A stretch of 64,000 bases of DNA from Saccharothrix sp. NRRL B-16314 (GCF_000716595.1 NZ_JNXC01000007.1:1-64000); one strand, 5' to 3'; shown: positions 44,632 to 52,717, counted from the stretch's first letter. The notes: generated by a model not told the origin, from the letters alone. Program-made: numbers and translations.

Positions 44632-46170
44632 ATGGCGGAGCCCGGGGGACACTGGAGTCCCCGCTTTCGCGGTGTCCTGATCGCGCTCATGCTGCTGGTC
44701 GGCATCGCTGTGACCATGGTGTCCACCCTCTCGTTCGCGGAGCTGGAGCAGTCGTGGACGCCCGGTTCCGTGGCGCGGGCCGTGCTCGGTGCGGTGTTGG
44801 CGTTGATCTCCGGCGTCTACGTCAACATCATGCTGGCGGTGATCGTCAGGCTGTGGCGCCGGCCGGAGTCGACGGACCTCCCGTTGGGCGATGCGGTCGG
44901 CAAGATCGGGAGCACGCTGCGGCGACCGTTGAGACGGCTCGGGATCGTGCTGACCGTCGCCGCGATCGTGGTGGCGGGTCTGGTCCTGCGCCCGCCGGAC
45001 GTCGGTCCGGAGCCGGGCGGGCTGGTCATCATGACGGCGTTCAACGAGAGCGCGAACGACCCGCGGACCATCCTCTTCGAGCAGTGGAACCGGGCGAACC
45101 CGGAGAACAAGCTCGAAGTCGTCCCCGTGTCCGGCGAGCCCGACCAGCAGAACGCGCGGATGGTCAACGACGCGAAGCCGGGTGGGGCCAACCGCGCCGA
45201 CGTCTACCTGCTCGACGTCGTGTGGACGGCGCAATTCGCGGAGTTCCAGTACATCCGGGAACTCGACCGGTCGGCCGCGTCGGGCGATTTCGTGCCCCGG
45301 GTCCTGGACACCTGCACCCATGGCGAGAAGTTGTGGGCCCTGCCGTTCAACACCGACGTCGGAATGCTGTTCTACCGCACCGATTTGGCCAAGGCGCCGG
45401 AGACTTGGGACGACTACCTCGGCAGTGCCGCGGCGATCGCGGCCGGGGCAGCGGGGGTTGAGGCGGCGAACGCGGCAGCGCTCGACGACGAGGAGATCCT
45501 CACCGTCGTCGCGTTGGAGGCCATGTGGGCGGCGGGAGGCGAGGCGTTCAGCCGGAACGGCCAAGTCGCCCGGAACGCGGACGAGAGCGCCGTCGAACTC
45601 GGGCCGGCCGACCTGGAGGGCATCGAGCGCCTGGCCAAGGCGTCCCGCGACCCCGCCATCGTGCTGAACGGGGCCCGGGCGACAACGGATGACGCGGCGG
45701 TCGGCGCGTTCGCCGCCGGGCGGTCGTTGTACATGCGCAACTGGCCGGTCGCGTACGACAAACTGGTCGACCGAGTCGAGTTCGCGGTCGCCGCACCGCC
45801 GACCGCGAGCGTGCTCGGCGGGCAGAACCTGGCGATCAGCGCGTCCACGGACAAACCGCGGGCCGCGCAGGCGTTGATCGAGTTCCTGACCAGCCCGTCC
45901 AGCCAGTTGATCCTGTCCGAGCTCGGCGGGTTCGCGCCGACCAGGCAGTCCGCGTACGACAACGGCAAGCGTCCCGACCTCCAGGAGATCCGCACCGCTC
46001 TGAACGACGCGCGCCGTCGCCCGGTCACGCCGCACTACGTGGAGTTCAGCCGGATGTTCCGCGAGGGCATCGCCTATGCGCTCACCGACCAGGACAGCCG
46101 GTTGCCGCCGGACCTGTGGAAGCGGTTGGCGGAGATCCTCAACCGGCCGGTTGTGGTGCCCACCGGGTGA
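44632..46170 (+). CDS. Membrane-tethered ABC-type substrate-binding protein (family 1)
   Basis: This 512-residue protein has three hydrophobic helices at the N-terminus (about residues 13-36, 52-77 and 105-123, by eye). A family 1 solute-binding domain follows: GGLVIMTAFNESANDPRT, LFEQWNRANPENKLEVVPV, VYLLDVVWTAQFAEF, LWALPFNTDVGMLFYRTDLAKAPETWDDYLG, ALIEFLTSPSSQLILSELGG. No lipobox and no cleavable signal are evident, and no permease or ATPase gene is near. ATG 44632 follows AGGGGTGGGGA. It may sense or present a ligand to another membrane protein. This is unusual for the family. Confidence 0.78.
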   Translation: MAEPGGHWSPRFRGVLIALMLLVGIAVTMVSTLSFAELEQSWTPGSVARAVLGAVLALISGVYVNIMLAVIVRLWRRPESTDLPLGDAVGKIGSTLRRPLRRLGIVLTVAAIVVAGLVLRPPDVGPEPGGLVIMTAFNESANDPRTILFEQWNRANPENKLEVVPVSGEPDQQNARMVNDAKPGGANRADVYLLDVVWTAQFAEFQYIRELDRSAASGDFVPRVLDTCTHGEKLWALPFNTDVGMLFYRTDLAKAPETWDDYLGSAAAIAAGAAGVEAANAAALDDEEILTVVALEAMWAAGGEAFSRNGQVARNADESAVELGPADLEGIERLAKASRDPAIVLNGARATTDDAAVGAFAAGRSLYMRNWPVAYDKLVDRVEFAVAAPPTASVLGGQNLAISASTDKPRAAQALIEFLTSPSSQLILSELGGFAPTRQSAYDNGKRPDLQEIRTALNDARRRPVTPHYVEFSRMFREGIAYALTDQDSRLPPDLWKRLAEILNRPVVVPTG

Positions 46171-46235
46171 AGGCACGGGTGCCGACCGCCGGATTCGGAT
46201 AGGGTCTGTCCCCAGACCTTGGACGGGGGGCGCCC

Positions 46236-47003
46236 ATGGCCGACAACACCTTCACACCGCCGGGTCCGGCGGACTTCTTCCCGCCGGCGATCTTCGGCGG
46301 GGTGACCAAACCGATGGTCCTCGTCGTGCTGTCGGTGGTGATCATCGCGGCGTTCTTCCTGATCACGAGCCGCAACCTCAAGCTGGTGCCGGGTCGGTGG
46401 CAGTTCGCCGCCGAGTCGGTCTACGACTTCGGGCGCAACTCGATCGCCCGCGAGCAGATCGGCGCGAAGGACTTCAAGCCGTACGTGCCGCTCATCCTGT
46501 CCCTGTTCACGTTCGTGCTGGTGAACAACATCTTCGGCATCGTGCCGCTGGTGCAGTTCCCGACGATGGCGCACATCGGCTTCCCCGCCGCGGTCGCGCT
46601 GCTGGTCGTGTTCCCGGTCTACCACTTCGTCGGGATCAGGCGGCACGGCCTCGTCGGGTACCTGCGCAACCAGTTCATCATCCCGGACGTGCCGAAACCG
46701 GTGCTGTGGCTGCTGCTCATCCCCACCGAGGTCATCCTCAAGTTCTTCTTCGACCCGGTGAACCTGGCGATCCGGGTGTTCGCCGCGATGTTCGCGGGCC
46801 ACCTGCTGGTGATGGTGTTCGTGCTCGGCGGCGAGTTCCTGCTCCTCGAAGCCGCCCCACTGCTGAAACCGCTGGCCGCCGTCAGCTTCGCGCTCGCGAT
46901 CGGCATCACCGCGCTGGAAGCGCTGATCCAGGTGCTCCAGGCGTACATCTTCGCGACGCTGAGCGCCCACTTCATCGGCCGAGCACTGGCCGCCCACCAC
47001 TGA
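46236..47003 (+). CDS. atpB: Orphan F0F1 ATP synthase subunit a
   Basis: This 255-residue membrane protein is clearly subunit a of F0: FAAESVYDFGRNSI, VPLILSLFTFVLVNNIFGIVPL, NLAIRVFAAMFAGHLLVMVF with the essential Arg, and ALEALIQVLQAYIFATLSAHFI. The Arg is kept, but the usual RLFGN is RVFAA, so the conserved Asn is Ala. The His/Glu pair is found as His in AGHLL and Glu in ALEAL, the arrangement swapped from E. coli. No atpE, atpF or other ATP synthase gene is adjacent. It is therefore a duplicate outside the main operon, possibly alternative or specialised. It starts after a good GGGGGG-type ribosome-binding region at 46236. Confidence 0.88.
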   Translation: MADNTFTPPGPADFFPPAIFGGVTKPMVLVVLSVVIIAAFFLITSRNLKLVPGRWQFAAESVYDFGRNSIAREQIGAKDFKPYVPLILSLFTFVLVNNIFGIVPLVQFPTMAHIGFPAAVALLVVFPVYHFVGIRRHGLVGYLRNQFIIPDVPKPVLWLLLIPTEVILKFFFDPVNLAIRVFAAMFAGHLLVMVFVLGGEFLLLEAAPLLKPLAAVSFALAIGITALEALIQVLQAYIFATLSAHFIGRALAAHH

Positions 47004-47044
47004 ACCGGTGCCATGATGGTGGTTTCGGAGCACGGGAGGCCGCC

Positions 47045-47221
47045 ATGTCCGCCCACCACGACGACATCGAGCTGAACCTGCCGGACGTGACCACCATCCC
47101 GCTGGACGCCTTGGCAGCGCTGTCGACGGAGCAGTTGGCGGAGGCCCAGCGGCGGGTGGTCAGCCGGGTGCTGTCGGGTGCGGAGTCCGAAGTCCAGGAC
47201 CAGGTGAACTACAGCATGTGA
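47045..47221 (+). CDS. 58-residue peptide resembling FxSxx-COOH precursors
   Basis: This short protein starts at ATG 47045 with GGGAGG just upstream and ends VNYSM at a TGA. Its acidic leader followed by LPDVTTIPLDALAALSTEQLAEAQRRVVSRVL matches the usual leader of FxSxx-COOH cyclophane peptide precursors (Leu/Asp/Val, then LxxLxxL, then a basic helix). The tail differs: Ser is second from the end instead of third, and Tyr replaces the Phe position. No radical-SAM maturase is adjacent. It lies 42 bases after the orphan atpB, on the same strand. The family assignment is by pattern only. Confidence 0.5.
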   Translation: MSAHHDDIELNLPDVTTIPLDALAALSTEQLAEAQRRVVSRVLSGAESEVQDQVNYSM

Positions 47222-47236
47222 CCTATCGGAGACAGC

Positions 47237-47716
47237 TCACACCTCCGCGACCCAGTCGGTGATGCGTGGCCCGATCACACCCGGCAGCACGCCGAGGATC
47301 CGAGACGCCTCGAAGTCCCACAGCTGTCGGTGGATCACAACCATGGTGAACAGTGCGCTGAAGAGGGTCTTCGGCACGTCGGCCGCCGCGAACAGGTCCA
47401 ACGCCCATCGGTGGCAGCGCATCGCCCACTCGAACCTGTCGGTCCGGCGGAACAGCTCGCCCAGCCGGTTGAGCGCCACGCCGAAGCCAGGCGGACCGAC
47501 GACCGGTCGAGCGAGGGGAAGTTGCTCGTCGGGCTCGGCTACTCGCTCGGCTACCTCGGGCGCAACCGAAACCGCGATGACGTGCTTCCGCGACGCCCTG
47601 CCGCTGTTCCGACGGCTCGGCGATCGGGTGAGGCCGCGGTGGTCCAAGCAGGTGGTGAGGCCGAGCGTCGACTCGACGACCCGCCCGACCACGACGTTGC
47701 GCACCGAGTCGGTCAC
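47237..47716 (-). pseudogene. TPR-like protein fragment
   Basis: The C-terminal 80 residues (47488-47237) look like two tetratricopeptide helices (ALNRLGELFRRTDRFEWAMRCHRWALDLF, ADVPKTLFSALFTMVVIHRQLWDFEASRIL). The N-terminal half of the frame is low-quality Arg/Ser-rich sequence that resembles no domain. It is most likely the 3' end of a former TPR or NB-ARC/TPR regulator. A second TPR-like piece sits on the opposite strand at 47513-47640, immediately upstream of this piece. Functionality is doubtful. Confidence 0.4.
47513..47640 (+). pseudogene. Frameshifted TPR remnant
   Basis: Two plus-strand frames together read like one TPR unit: EGKLLVGLGYSLGYLGR in one frame, then after a shift near 47565 AMTCFRDALPLFRRLGDR in another. 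This is the pattern of AfsR/SARP-type or NB-ARC-TPR proteins. There is no start codon or continuous frame. It is therefore a broken fragment, perhaps of the system that once accompanied the FxSxx-like peptide. Confidence 0.4.
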
Positions 47717-47738
47717 AGCACCAGGTTTACCAGCACCC

Positions 47739-48359
47739 CTACCGCGGCGTGACGCCGTTCAGCACGGCCGCCACCACCTTCTCCACGTAACCCGGCGGCA
47801 CCTCGGCGGACGTCGTGGCACCGCGGTAGAGGCGGGGGAGGAGGAGTTCGTGGCACGCGCCGATGACCAGCGTGGCCACCGCGTCGGGATCGGTGCACGC
47901 CGCGACCCGACCTCGTTCCCGCTCGGCACGCAGGTAGTCGGCGAGCGCCGCGTGCAGCCCGCGCCCGTCGGCCGTCGGGTTCGGCAGCGCGTCGAACCGG
48001 GCGAGCACTTCCGGCTGACCCACCAGACCGGCGAACGCGGGCAGGAACGCGGCGTGCACGGCCAAGGCGTGCGTGACGAACGCGTGCAGGTTCTCCGCGA
48101 GCGTGCCGTCCACCGCCGGCCGCCCCACCCGCTCGTCCACCGCGCGGACGTGGGCGTGCAGGGCGAGCGCCAGCAGCTCTTCCTTGTCCTCGAAGTGGTT
48201 GTAGAGCACGCCGACCGCCACGTCCGCCGCACGGGCGATGTCGCGGACGGTGAGCCCCGCGGTGCCGCGGTCGGCGATGAGGCGGGTGGCCGTGGCGATC
48301 AAGTGGTCGCGCAGGCTCACGTCGCCGTCACGCAGTGCTGCTGCTCGTCGCGGTGCCAT
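47739..48359 (-). CDS. TetR-family regulator
   Basis: This 206-residue protein has an N-terminal helix-turn-helix (LIATATRLIADRGTAGLTVRDIARAADVAVGVLYNHFEDKEELLALAL, about residues 20-68) and a C-terminal ligand domain ending YVEKVVAAVLNGV. ATG 48359 or GTG 48362 is the start. It lies 50 bases downstream of a methyltransferase gene on the same strand. The pair is divergent from a YnfA-family gene, and the operator at 49236-49267 lies between them. It probably represses both, in response to an unknown toxic compound. Confidence 0.9.
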   Translation of the reverse strand: MAPRRAAALRDGDVSLRDHLIATATRLIADRGTAGLTVRDIARAADVAVGVLYNHFEDKEELLALALHAHVRAVDERVGRPAVDGTLAENLHAFVTHALAVHAAFLPAFAGLVGQPEVLARFDALPNPTADGRGLHAALADYLRAERERGRVAACTDPDAVATLVIGACHELLLPRLYRGATTSAEVPPGYVEKVVAAVLNGVTPR

Positions 48360-48409
48360 CACGTCGCATCGTAGGCCGTGCGTCGTGCCGGCGGGCTCGA
48401 CGGTCCGCG

Positions 48410-49222
48410 TCAGGCTGTCGCAGTGACCAGCCGGGCGGTGCCCCGAAGCCGTACCGCGTCCGGACCGGCGTGCGGCGCGAGCGCCCGCGCGACGGACTCC
48501 CGGACCCGGTCCTCAGTGGACGGTGAGGCGCTCCGCAGGGCGAACCGGACCGGGCCCCAGCCCATGATGAACTCCGTCGCGTCGGCCACGTCCCTGCCCC
48601 ACACGCCCTCCGCTTCCACCGCCTCGGCCTTGACGTCGGTGAACCCGGCGGCGGTGAGCACGCGGTCGATTACGGCCGGGTCGGACAGCGACAACGGGCC
48701 GGAATCGGTCGACGCCGGCCCACCGCCGACGGCGGAGAACACGTCGCCCAGGTCGCCGAGGTCGCGCATCGACAGGAACGCGAGCCGCCCGCCGGGCCGG
48801 AGCGCGCCGCGGATGTTGCCGAACGCCGCCACCGGGTCGGCGAAGAACATGATCCCGAACCGGCTCAGCGCGACGTCGAACGCGTGCGGCGGGAACGGGA
48901 AGACCTGCGCGTCACCCTGCTCGAACGCGACGTTGCCGACGCCTTCGTCCACGGCGGACGCCCGTGCGCGGGCCAGCATCGGGCCGGACAGGTCGAGGCC
49001 GGTCGCGTGCCCGGCACGCCGGGCCGCCAGCCGGGTGACCTGCCCGTTGCCGCAGCCGACGTCGAGCACCCGGTCCTGCGGCCCGATACCGGCGGCGGTC
49101 AGCAGCATCTCGTTGTAACCGCTGTTCACGGCGTCGTAGCGGGTCTGGTTGTCGGCCCAGTGGCCGCCTTCGTACCCGTTCCAGGCCTCGGCCTGATGGG
49201 TGTTGACGATGTCCGGCACCAC
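48410..49222 (-). CDS. Class I SAM-dependent methyltransferase
   Basis: This 270-residue methyltransferase has motif I VLDVGCGNGQVTRLAARRAGHA, acidic motif GLDLS, EQGDAQVFPFPPHAFDVALSRFGIMFFADP and ALRPGGRLAFLSMRDLG. It resembles UbiE/type-11 and small-molecule methyltransferases. The N-terminal AWNGYEGGHWADNQTRYDAVNSGYNEML is typical of the group with unknown substrate. The start is likely GTG 49222, which has GAGAGGGG a few bases upstream; GTG 49219 is the alternative and an ATG-based start at 49258 lies in the operator. It is the first gene of the operon with the TetR gene. Confidence 0.9.
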   Translation of the reverse strand: MVPDIVNTHQAEAWNGYEGGHWADNQTRYDAVNSGYNEMLLTAAGIGPQDRVLDVGCGNGQVTRLAARRAGHATGLDLSGPMLARARASAVDEGVGNVAFEQGDAQVFPFPPHAFDVALSRFGIMFFADPVAAFGNIRGALRPGGRLAFLSMRDLGDLGDVFSAVGGGPASTDSGPLSLSDPAVIDRVLTAAGFTDVKAEAVEAEGVWGRDVADATEFIMGWGPVRFALRSASPSTEDRVRESVARALAPHAGPDAVRLRGTARLVTATA

Positions 49223-49235
49223 GTGCCCCTCTCGG

Positions 49236-49267
49236 TGTGAACGCCTGTTCATGAACAACTGTTCACA
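49236..49267. promoter_or_regulatory. Symmetric three-part TetR-type operator
   Basis: TGTGAAC (49236-49242), a 4-base gap, GTTCATGAAC (49247-49256), a 4-base gap and GTTCACA (49261-49267) form a fully symmetric 32-base site. It can also be seen as two TGAAC-N4-GTTCA boxes joined by one shared base pair. It covers the methyltransferase leader and sits 48 bases before the divergent YnfA start, so it can repress both genes. The TetR protein at 47739 is the natural candidate. Confidence 0.75.
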
Positions 49268-49314
49268 ACGAGGCCGCGTCTTGTCAAGCCATCCGGGGGT
49301 TTATCGTCGCGATC

Positions 49315-49647
49315 ATGACCGTGGTCCGCTCGCTGGTGTTGTTCGCGCTGGCCGCGCTCGCCGAGATCGGCGGCGCGTGGCTCGTCTGGCAGGGGGTGCG
49401 GGAGCACCGCGGCCTGCTGTGGATCGGCGCGGGCGTGGTGTCGCTCGGCCTGTACGGGTTCGTGGCCACCTTGCAGCCCGACGCGCACTTCGGCCGGATC
49501 CTGGCCGCGTACGGCGGGATCTTCGTGGCCGGATCGCTCGCCTGGGGCGTGGTCGTGGACAAGTTCCGGCCCGACCGGTGGGACTACGTCGGCGCGGCGA
49601 TCTGCCTGGTCGGCGTGGCCGTGATCATGTATGCCCCGCGTCCGTAA
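49315..49647 (+). CDS. YnfA/UPF0060-family small membrane protein
   Basis: This 110-residue protein has four helices and the family signature [72 protein letters not shown] (key segments AEIGG and AAYGG). UPF0060 proteins are related to small multidrug resistance transporters, but their function is not settled. It is divergent from the methyltransferase-TetR operon and shares the symmetric operator, so it may export or sense the same compound. Confidence 0.88.
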   Translation: MTVVRSLVLFALAALAEIGGAWLVWQGVREHRGLLWIGAGVVSLGLYGFVATLQPDAHFGRILAAYGGIFVAGSLAWGVVVDKFRPDRWDYVGAAICLVGVAVIMYAPRP

Positions 49648-49652
49648 GGGTC

Positions 49653-50615
49653 CTAGGGCCTGGTGCGCGGCCGGAGGCGGGCGGTCGGCATGGGCGGTGC
49701 GGGCAGGCGGTCACCGGCGTAGCCCTCGACCCGGCCGAACCGCTCGGACTCCTCCTGCCACTGCTCGCGGTACCGGACGATGTCGTCGTGGTCGCGGCCG
49801 ATGAAGTTCCACCACATCACCAGGTCCTCGCCGAGCGGTTCACCGCCCAGCAGGACCACCCGTGCGGGTTCGTCGGTGACGTTGGTCAGGTGCAACCTGG
49901 TCGCGCCGACGCCGACGTAACCGAGCGCGCCACGGGCGAGCGGCGTGCCCGCCAGCTCCACCGCGCCCACGTCGACCAGCACACCGTGCTCGAACGAGGT
50001 GTCGACGTCGAGCGCCAGCCGTGCGCCGGGTTCGAGCACGATCTCGGCGCCCAGCAGCGGGGTGAACGTGCGAACCGGTGACGTCTCGCCCGCGACGGTG
50101 CCGAGGAACACCCGTGCCGTCGCGCCGTCCAACCGCACCTCTCCGGGCACGTGGTGCTCGAACGCGGGCGGCGTGTCGCGGTGGGCGTCGGGCAGTGCGA
50201 TCCACAGCTGGACGCCGTGCAGCACGGTCGTCGTCGGGGTCGACACCTCCGAGTGGCAGATGCCGCGACCGGCGGTCATCAGGTTCAACTCGCCCGGCCG
50301 CACCACCGCGTGCGTGCCGAGGCTGTCGCGGTGCTCGATCTCGCCGCTGAACAGCCAGCTCGCGGTCTGGAGGCCGGTGTGCGGGTGCGGCGCGACGTCC
50401 ATGCCGCCGCTGACCGAGACGTCGTCCGGCCCGTAGTGGTCGGCGAAGCACCAGGCGCCGATCATGGACCGCGAGCGCCTCGGCAGCGTGCGCCGCACGG
50501 TCATCGCCCGCGGCCCGCCCAGCGGGACGTCACGCGGTTCGAGCACCTCGACCGCCGCGACGCCGGACGTGTTCTCGCAGATCAGCTCGGAGGGGTTCGT
50601 CTCCACGTTGCTCAT
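49653..50615 (-). CDS. Pirin-family bicupin protein
   Basis: This 320-residue double cupin has the metal-binding set of the N-terminal domain: MDVAPHPHTGLQTASWLFSGEIEHRDSLGT, then HSEVS, with His/His/His and Glu. The C-terminal half forms the second cupin with FTPLLGAEIVLEPGARLALDV. Bacterial pirins bind iron and can act as quercetinase-like dioxygenases or modulators of other enzymes. The C-terminal extension (FGRVEGYAGDRLPAPPMP) is typical of actinobacterial members. It converges with YnfA across 5 bases. Confidence 0.9.
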   Translation of the reverse strand: MSNVETNPSELICENTSGVAAVEVLEPRDVPLGGPRAMTVRRTLPRRSRSMIGAWCFADHYGPDDVSVSGGMDVAPHPHTGLQTASWLFSGEIEHRDSLGTHAVVRPGELNLMTAGRGICHSEVSTPTTTVLHGVQLWIALPDAHRDTPPAFEHHVPGEVRLDGATARVFLGTVAGETSPVRTFTPLLGAEIVLEPGARLALDVDTSFEHGVLVDVGAVELAGTPLARGALGYVGVGATRLHLTNVTDEPARVVLLGGEPLGEDLVMWWNFIGRDHDDIVRYREQWQEESERFGRVEGYAGDRLPAPPMPTARLRPRTRP

Positions 50616-50673
50616 CGCGACCCCGATCGCACGGCCATCGGGCCATCGTAGAACCCGGTGGTCGTGCTCCGCG

Positions 50674-51525
50674 CTAGCGCGAACGCAGGTATTCCTCCCA
50701 GGTCCGCTTCGGCGTGACCAGCGGGCCGTCGTCGGGGGCGCGGTTGGCCAGCCCGTTGAAGCCGAGGTAGTAGTCGCCCGCTTGGTGCTGTGCGCCGGAG
50801 GACTGGTCCGGGTCGCCGAGCGCGATGGCGTGGATGTGGTAACCCCAGTCGCCCTGCGCGGGCGTGCGGACCCAGGCCGCGAAACCGACCTGCCTCAGCA
50901 CCCTCGCCACCGTGGTCCGGGTGGTCGCCGTCATGCCGGACACGGAGATGTCCAGCGCGCCGCCGCCGTCGTGCGTCCCGGCCGACCCGGGCACACCGCC
51001 GGGGTTGTAGGAGCCCTGGGTGATGCCCAGCGACCGGCCGAGCAGGCGTTCCGCCTCGACCAGCATCGCCTTGGTGCGGGTGTTCATCAGCGCGTTGTGG
51101 TACGTGACCCGGCTGCCCGCGGACACCGACCGGACGACGGTGTAGGTCGTCTCGCCGAGCAGCCGCAACGAGGTGGGTCCGGGCAGGCCCGACGCGTCGA
51201 TCCCGGTGTAGCCGAGGGAACGCTGGTACGCCGCGTAGGCGTCGATGGTCCTGGTGCCGAAGTGGCCGTCCACGTACGTGGGCGACAGGTACCCCTTGGC
51301 GTCCAGTGCCCGTTCGACCCGCAGCACGCTGTCCCCGCTGCCCGGCGTGATGGCCGAGTCGGCGCGGCGCGGGTCGATCTGCGCGGCCTTGAGCACGGCT
51401 TCCATGTCGACGGTCGGCAGCGCGACGACCTGCGGTGGAGCCTGTGGCGCGGCGGTCGCGGGGGCGGCGAGGCCGACCGACCCGATCAGCACAGCGGCCA
51501 GTGCGGCGATCCTGACGTTGACCAC
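50674..51525 (-). CDS. Secreted peptidoglycan-binding M15-like (D,D-carboxypeptidase-like) protein
   Basis: This 283-residue exported protein has a signal peptide (VVNVRIAALAAVLIGSVGLAAPATA), a central peptidoglycan-binding region (VERALDAKGYLSPTYVDGHFGTRTIDAYAAYQRSLGY) and a C-terminal zinc peptidase-like domain with THDGGGALDISV and WGYHIHAIALGD. Those His/Asp/His residues match M15-type metal sites. It probably works on peptidoglycan stems. GTG 51525 has GGAGG 5 bases upstream; the frame's first GTG (51531) lies inside that site. A 445-base structured spacer precedes it. Confidence 0.88.
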   Translation of the reverse strand: MVNVRIAALAAVLIGSVGLAAPATAAPQAPPQVVALPTVDMEAVLKAAQIDPRRADSAITPGSGDSVLRVERALDAKGYLSPTYVDGHFGTRTIDAYAAYQRSLGYTGIDASGLPGPTSLRLLGETTYTVVRSVSAGSRVTYHNALMNTRTKAMLVEAERLLGRSLGITQGSYNPGGVPGSAGTHDGGGALDISVSGMTATTRTTVARVLRQVGFAAWVRTPAQGDWGYHIHAIALGDPDQSSGAQHQAGDYYLGFNGLANRAPDDGPLVTPKRTWEEYLRSR

Positions 51526-51970
51526 GTCCACCTCCGGTCGACACCGACGAACGGAGGTAAGTCAAGCGCGAACCGGCCGTTCCTGGCAACGTTTCACTGC
51601 GGAAGCTCGTAGTTGGTTAGGTATTGACATGACGTCGGCGGGTCGGTGAGGGGACCGGTTTCCGGTCCTCCGGCGACCCCCTCGTACAGCCGTGACGGAA
51701 CCGCGCTTCGTTGTGAGGGTGACCGGGGAGTAGAGTCCCCCTGGTTGGGGCACGAGCTGTCGGCACTCGGTCGGCGCGGTCCCCGGCACAGTCCGGCCCG
51801 CGGTTCGCGGCCGGGGACGGGAGCACCGGCTTGTCGCCGGACCATCCGTTCACATCAGCTACCCCCACTGCCCGCGGGCACGCCGGACCGAACTATCACG
51901 CCTCCGACGCGCGGGACGATGTCCGCTGTCGGCGTGGTGCGGCCCTGCAGGCGGGGGAGACGGGGTCTTC
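51526..51970. ncRNA. Candidate structured leader RNA or riboswitch region
   Basis: This 445-base spacer has no convincing gene. On the plus strand it holds TTGACA (51624-51629), hairpins at 51652-51668 (GGACCGG/CCGGTCC), 51725-51740 (GGGGA/TCCCC), 51779-51818 (nine-base stem GTCCCCGGC/GCCGGGGAC) and 51826-51840, and a TGCCCGCGGGCA palindrome (51869-51880). GGAACC (51697-51702) and CATCAGCTACC (51853-51863) recall segments of actinobacterial c-di-AMP (ydaO) riboswitches, but the central GGGGTGAA element is not found. It lies between a divergent cell-wall enzyme and a small unknown gene. The RNA assignment is tentative. Confidence 0.3.
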
Positions 51971-52279
51971 ATGACGCAGACCAGACCTGGCCGATCACAA
52001 GGCGCCGCAGTGGGCTTCGCCGACGCGCGGGCCGCGGCCGACAGGGCGGAGACCGTCCAGCGCAACCAGGCCGCCCGCACCGTCGCGGACAACTCGGTCG
52101 ACGCGAACGACTGCCGAGAGCTGCTGCTCATGCTCGGCCTGCCGGACCCGCCCACCGACGGCGCGCCCGTGCGCACGCAGAACGAGCGGGCTCAGGACCA
52201 GCGCGCGGCCGAGCAGCACGTGCCGGACTACGCGTACCAGGACCACACGTCGGACCCGTCCCGCCGGCCGGGGGTCTGA
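51971..52279 (+). CDS. Small hydrophilic hypothetical protein
   Basis: This 102-residue protein starts at ATG 51971 with GGGGGAGA 10 bases upstream. It is rich in Ala, Asp, Gln and Arg and has one recognisable helix (ADARAAADRAETVQRNQAARTVADNSVDANDCRELLLMLGLP). No domain is recognised and no membrane segment is present. It stands downstream of the structured spacer, so the spacer may be its leader. The function is unknown. Confidence 0.6.
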   Translation: MTQTRPGRSQGAAVGFADARAAADRAETVQRNQAARTVADNSVDANDCRELLLMLGLPDPPTDGAPVRTQNERAQDQRAAEQHVPDYAYQDHTSDPSRRPGV

Positions 52280-52456
52280 TTCCGCCGTCGGTCTGGTGCG
52301 TACGTCGTGTTCGGACTGTCGTGCGGCGTTGCTCCTGCTCTTCGGGCTAACTCGACCGGGTGAGTTGCGGGTCCGGGTGCTTCGGACGCACCGATCCCCG
52401 GGTAGTCCTCGCAGAGAGTGTCCATGAGGGACACCCTTGGAGGAGGTCGAGCGCAG

Positions 52457-52717
52457 ATGGGCATTGGCGACAAGTTCGACGACATGAAGAACAAGGCCAA
52501 GGACGCCCTCGGGCAGCACGGCGACAAGGTCGACGAGGGTGTCGACCGCGCCGGGCAGTTCGCCGACGAACGGACCGGTGGTCAGCACTCCGAGCGCATC
52601 CAGCAGGGCACGGAGAAGGCCAAGGAAGGTCTGGGCCGGTTCCGCGACCAGGACCAGTCCGCCGACCAGGACGAGACCCCCGGGCAGGGCCAGTACGGCG
52701 ACCCGGACCAGCGGTAA
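52457..52717 (+). CDS. MT0933-like antitoxin-family small protein
   Basis: This 86-residue protein begins MGIGDKFDDMKNKAKDALGQHGDKVDEGVDRAGQFADERTGGQHSERIQQGTEKAKEGLG, matching the MT0933-like antitoxin family (also similar to CsbD-like stress proteins). AGGAGG lies 10 bases before ATG 52457. No toxin gene is beside it, so the antitoxin label is by family only. A very strong terminator follows. Confidence 0.8.
   Translation: MGIGDKFDDMKNKAKDALGQHGDKVDEGVDRAGQFADERTGGQHSERIQQGTEKAKEGLGRFRDQDQSADQDETPGQGQYGDPDQR

Noticed and set aside
51562..51868. Several overlapping minus-strand frames of 75-83 residues
   Set aside because: They overlap each other in different frames, have no ribosome-binding sites and resemble no family. 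They fall in the hairpin-rich spacer and are best seen as chance frames.
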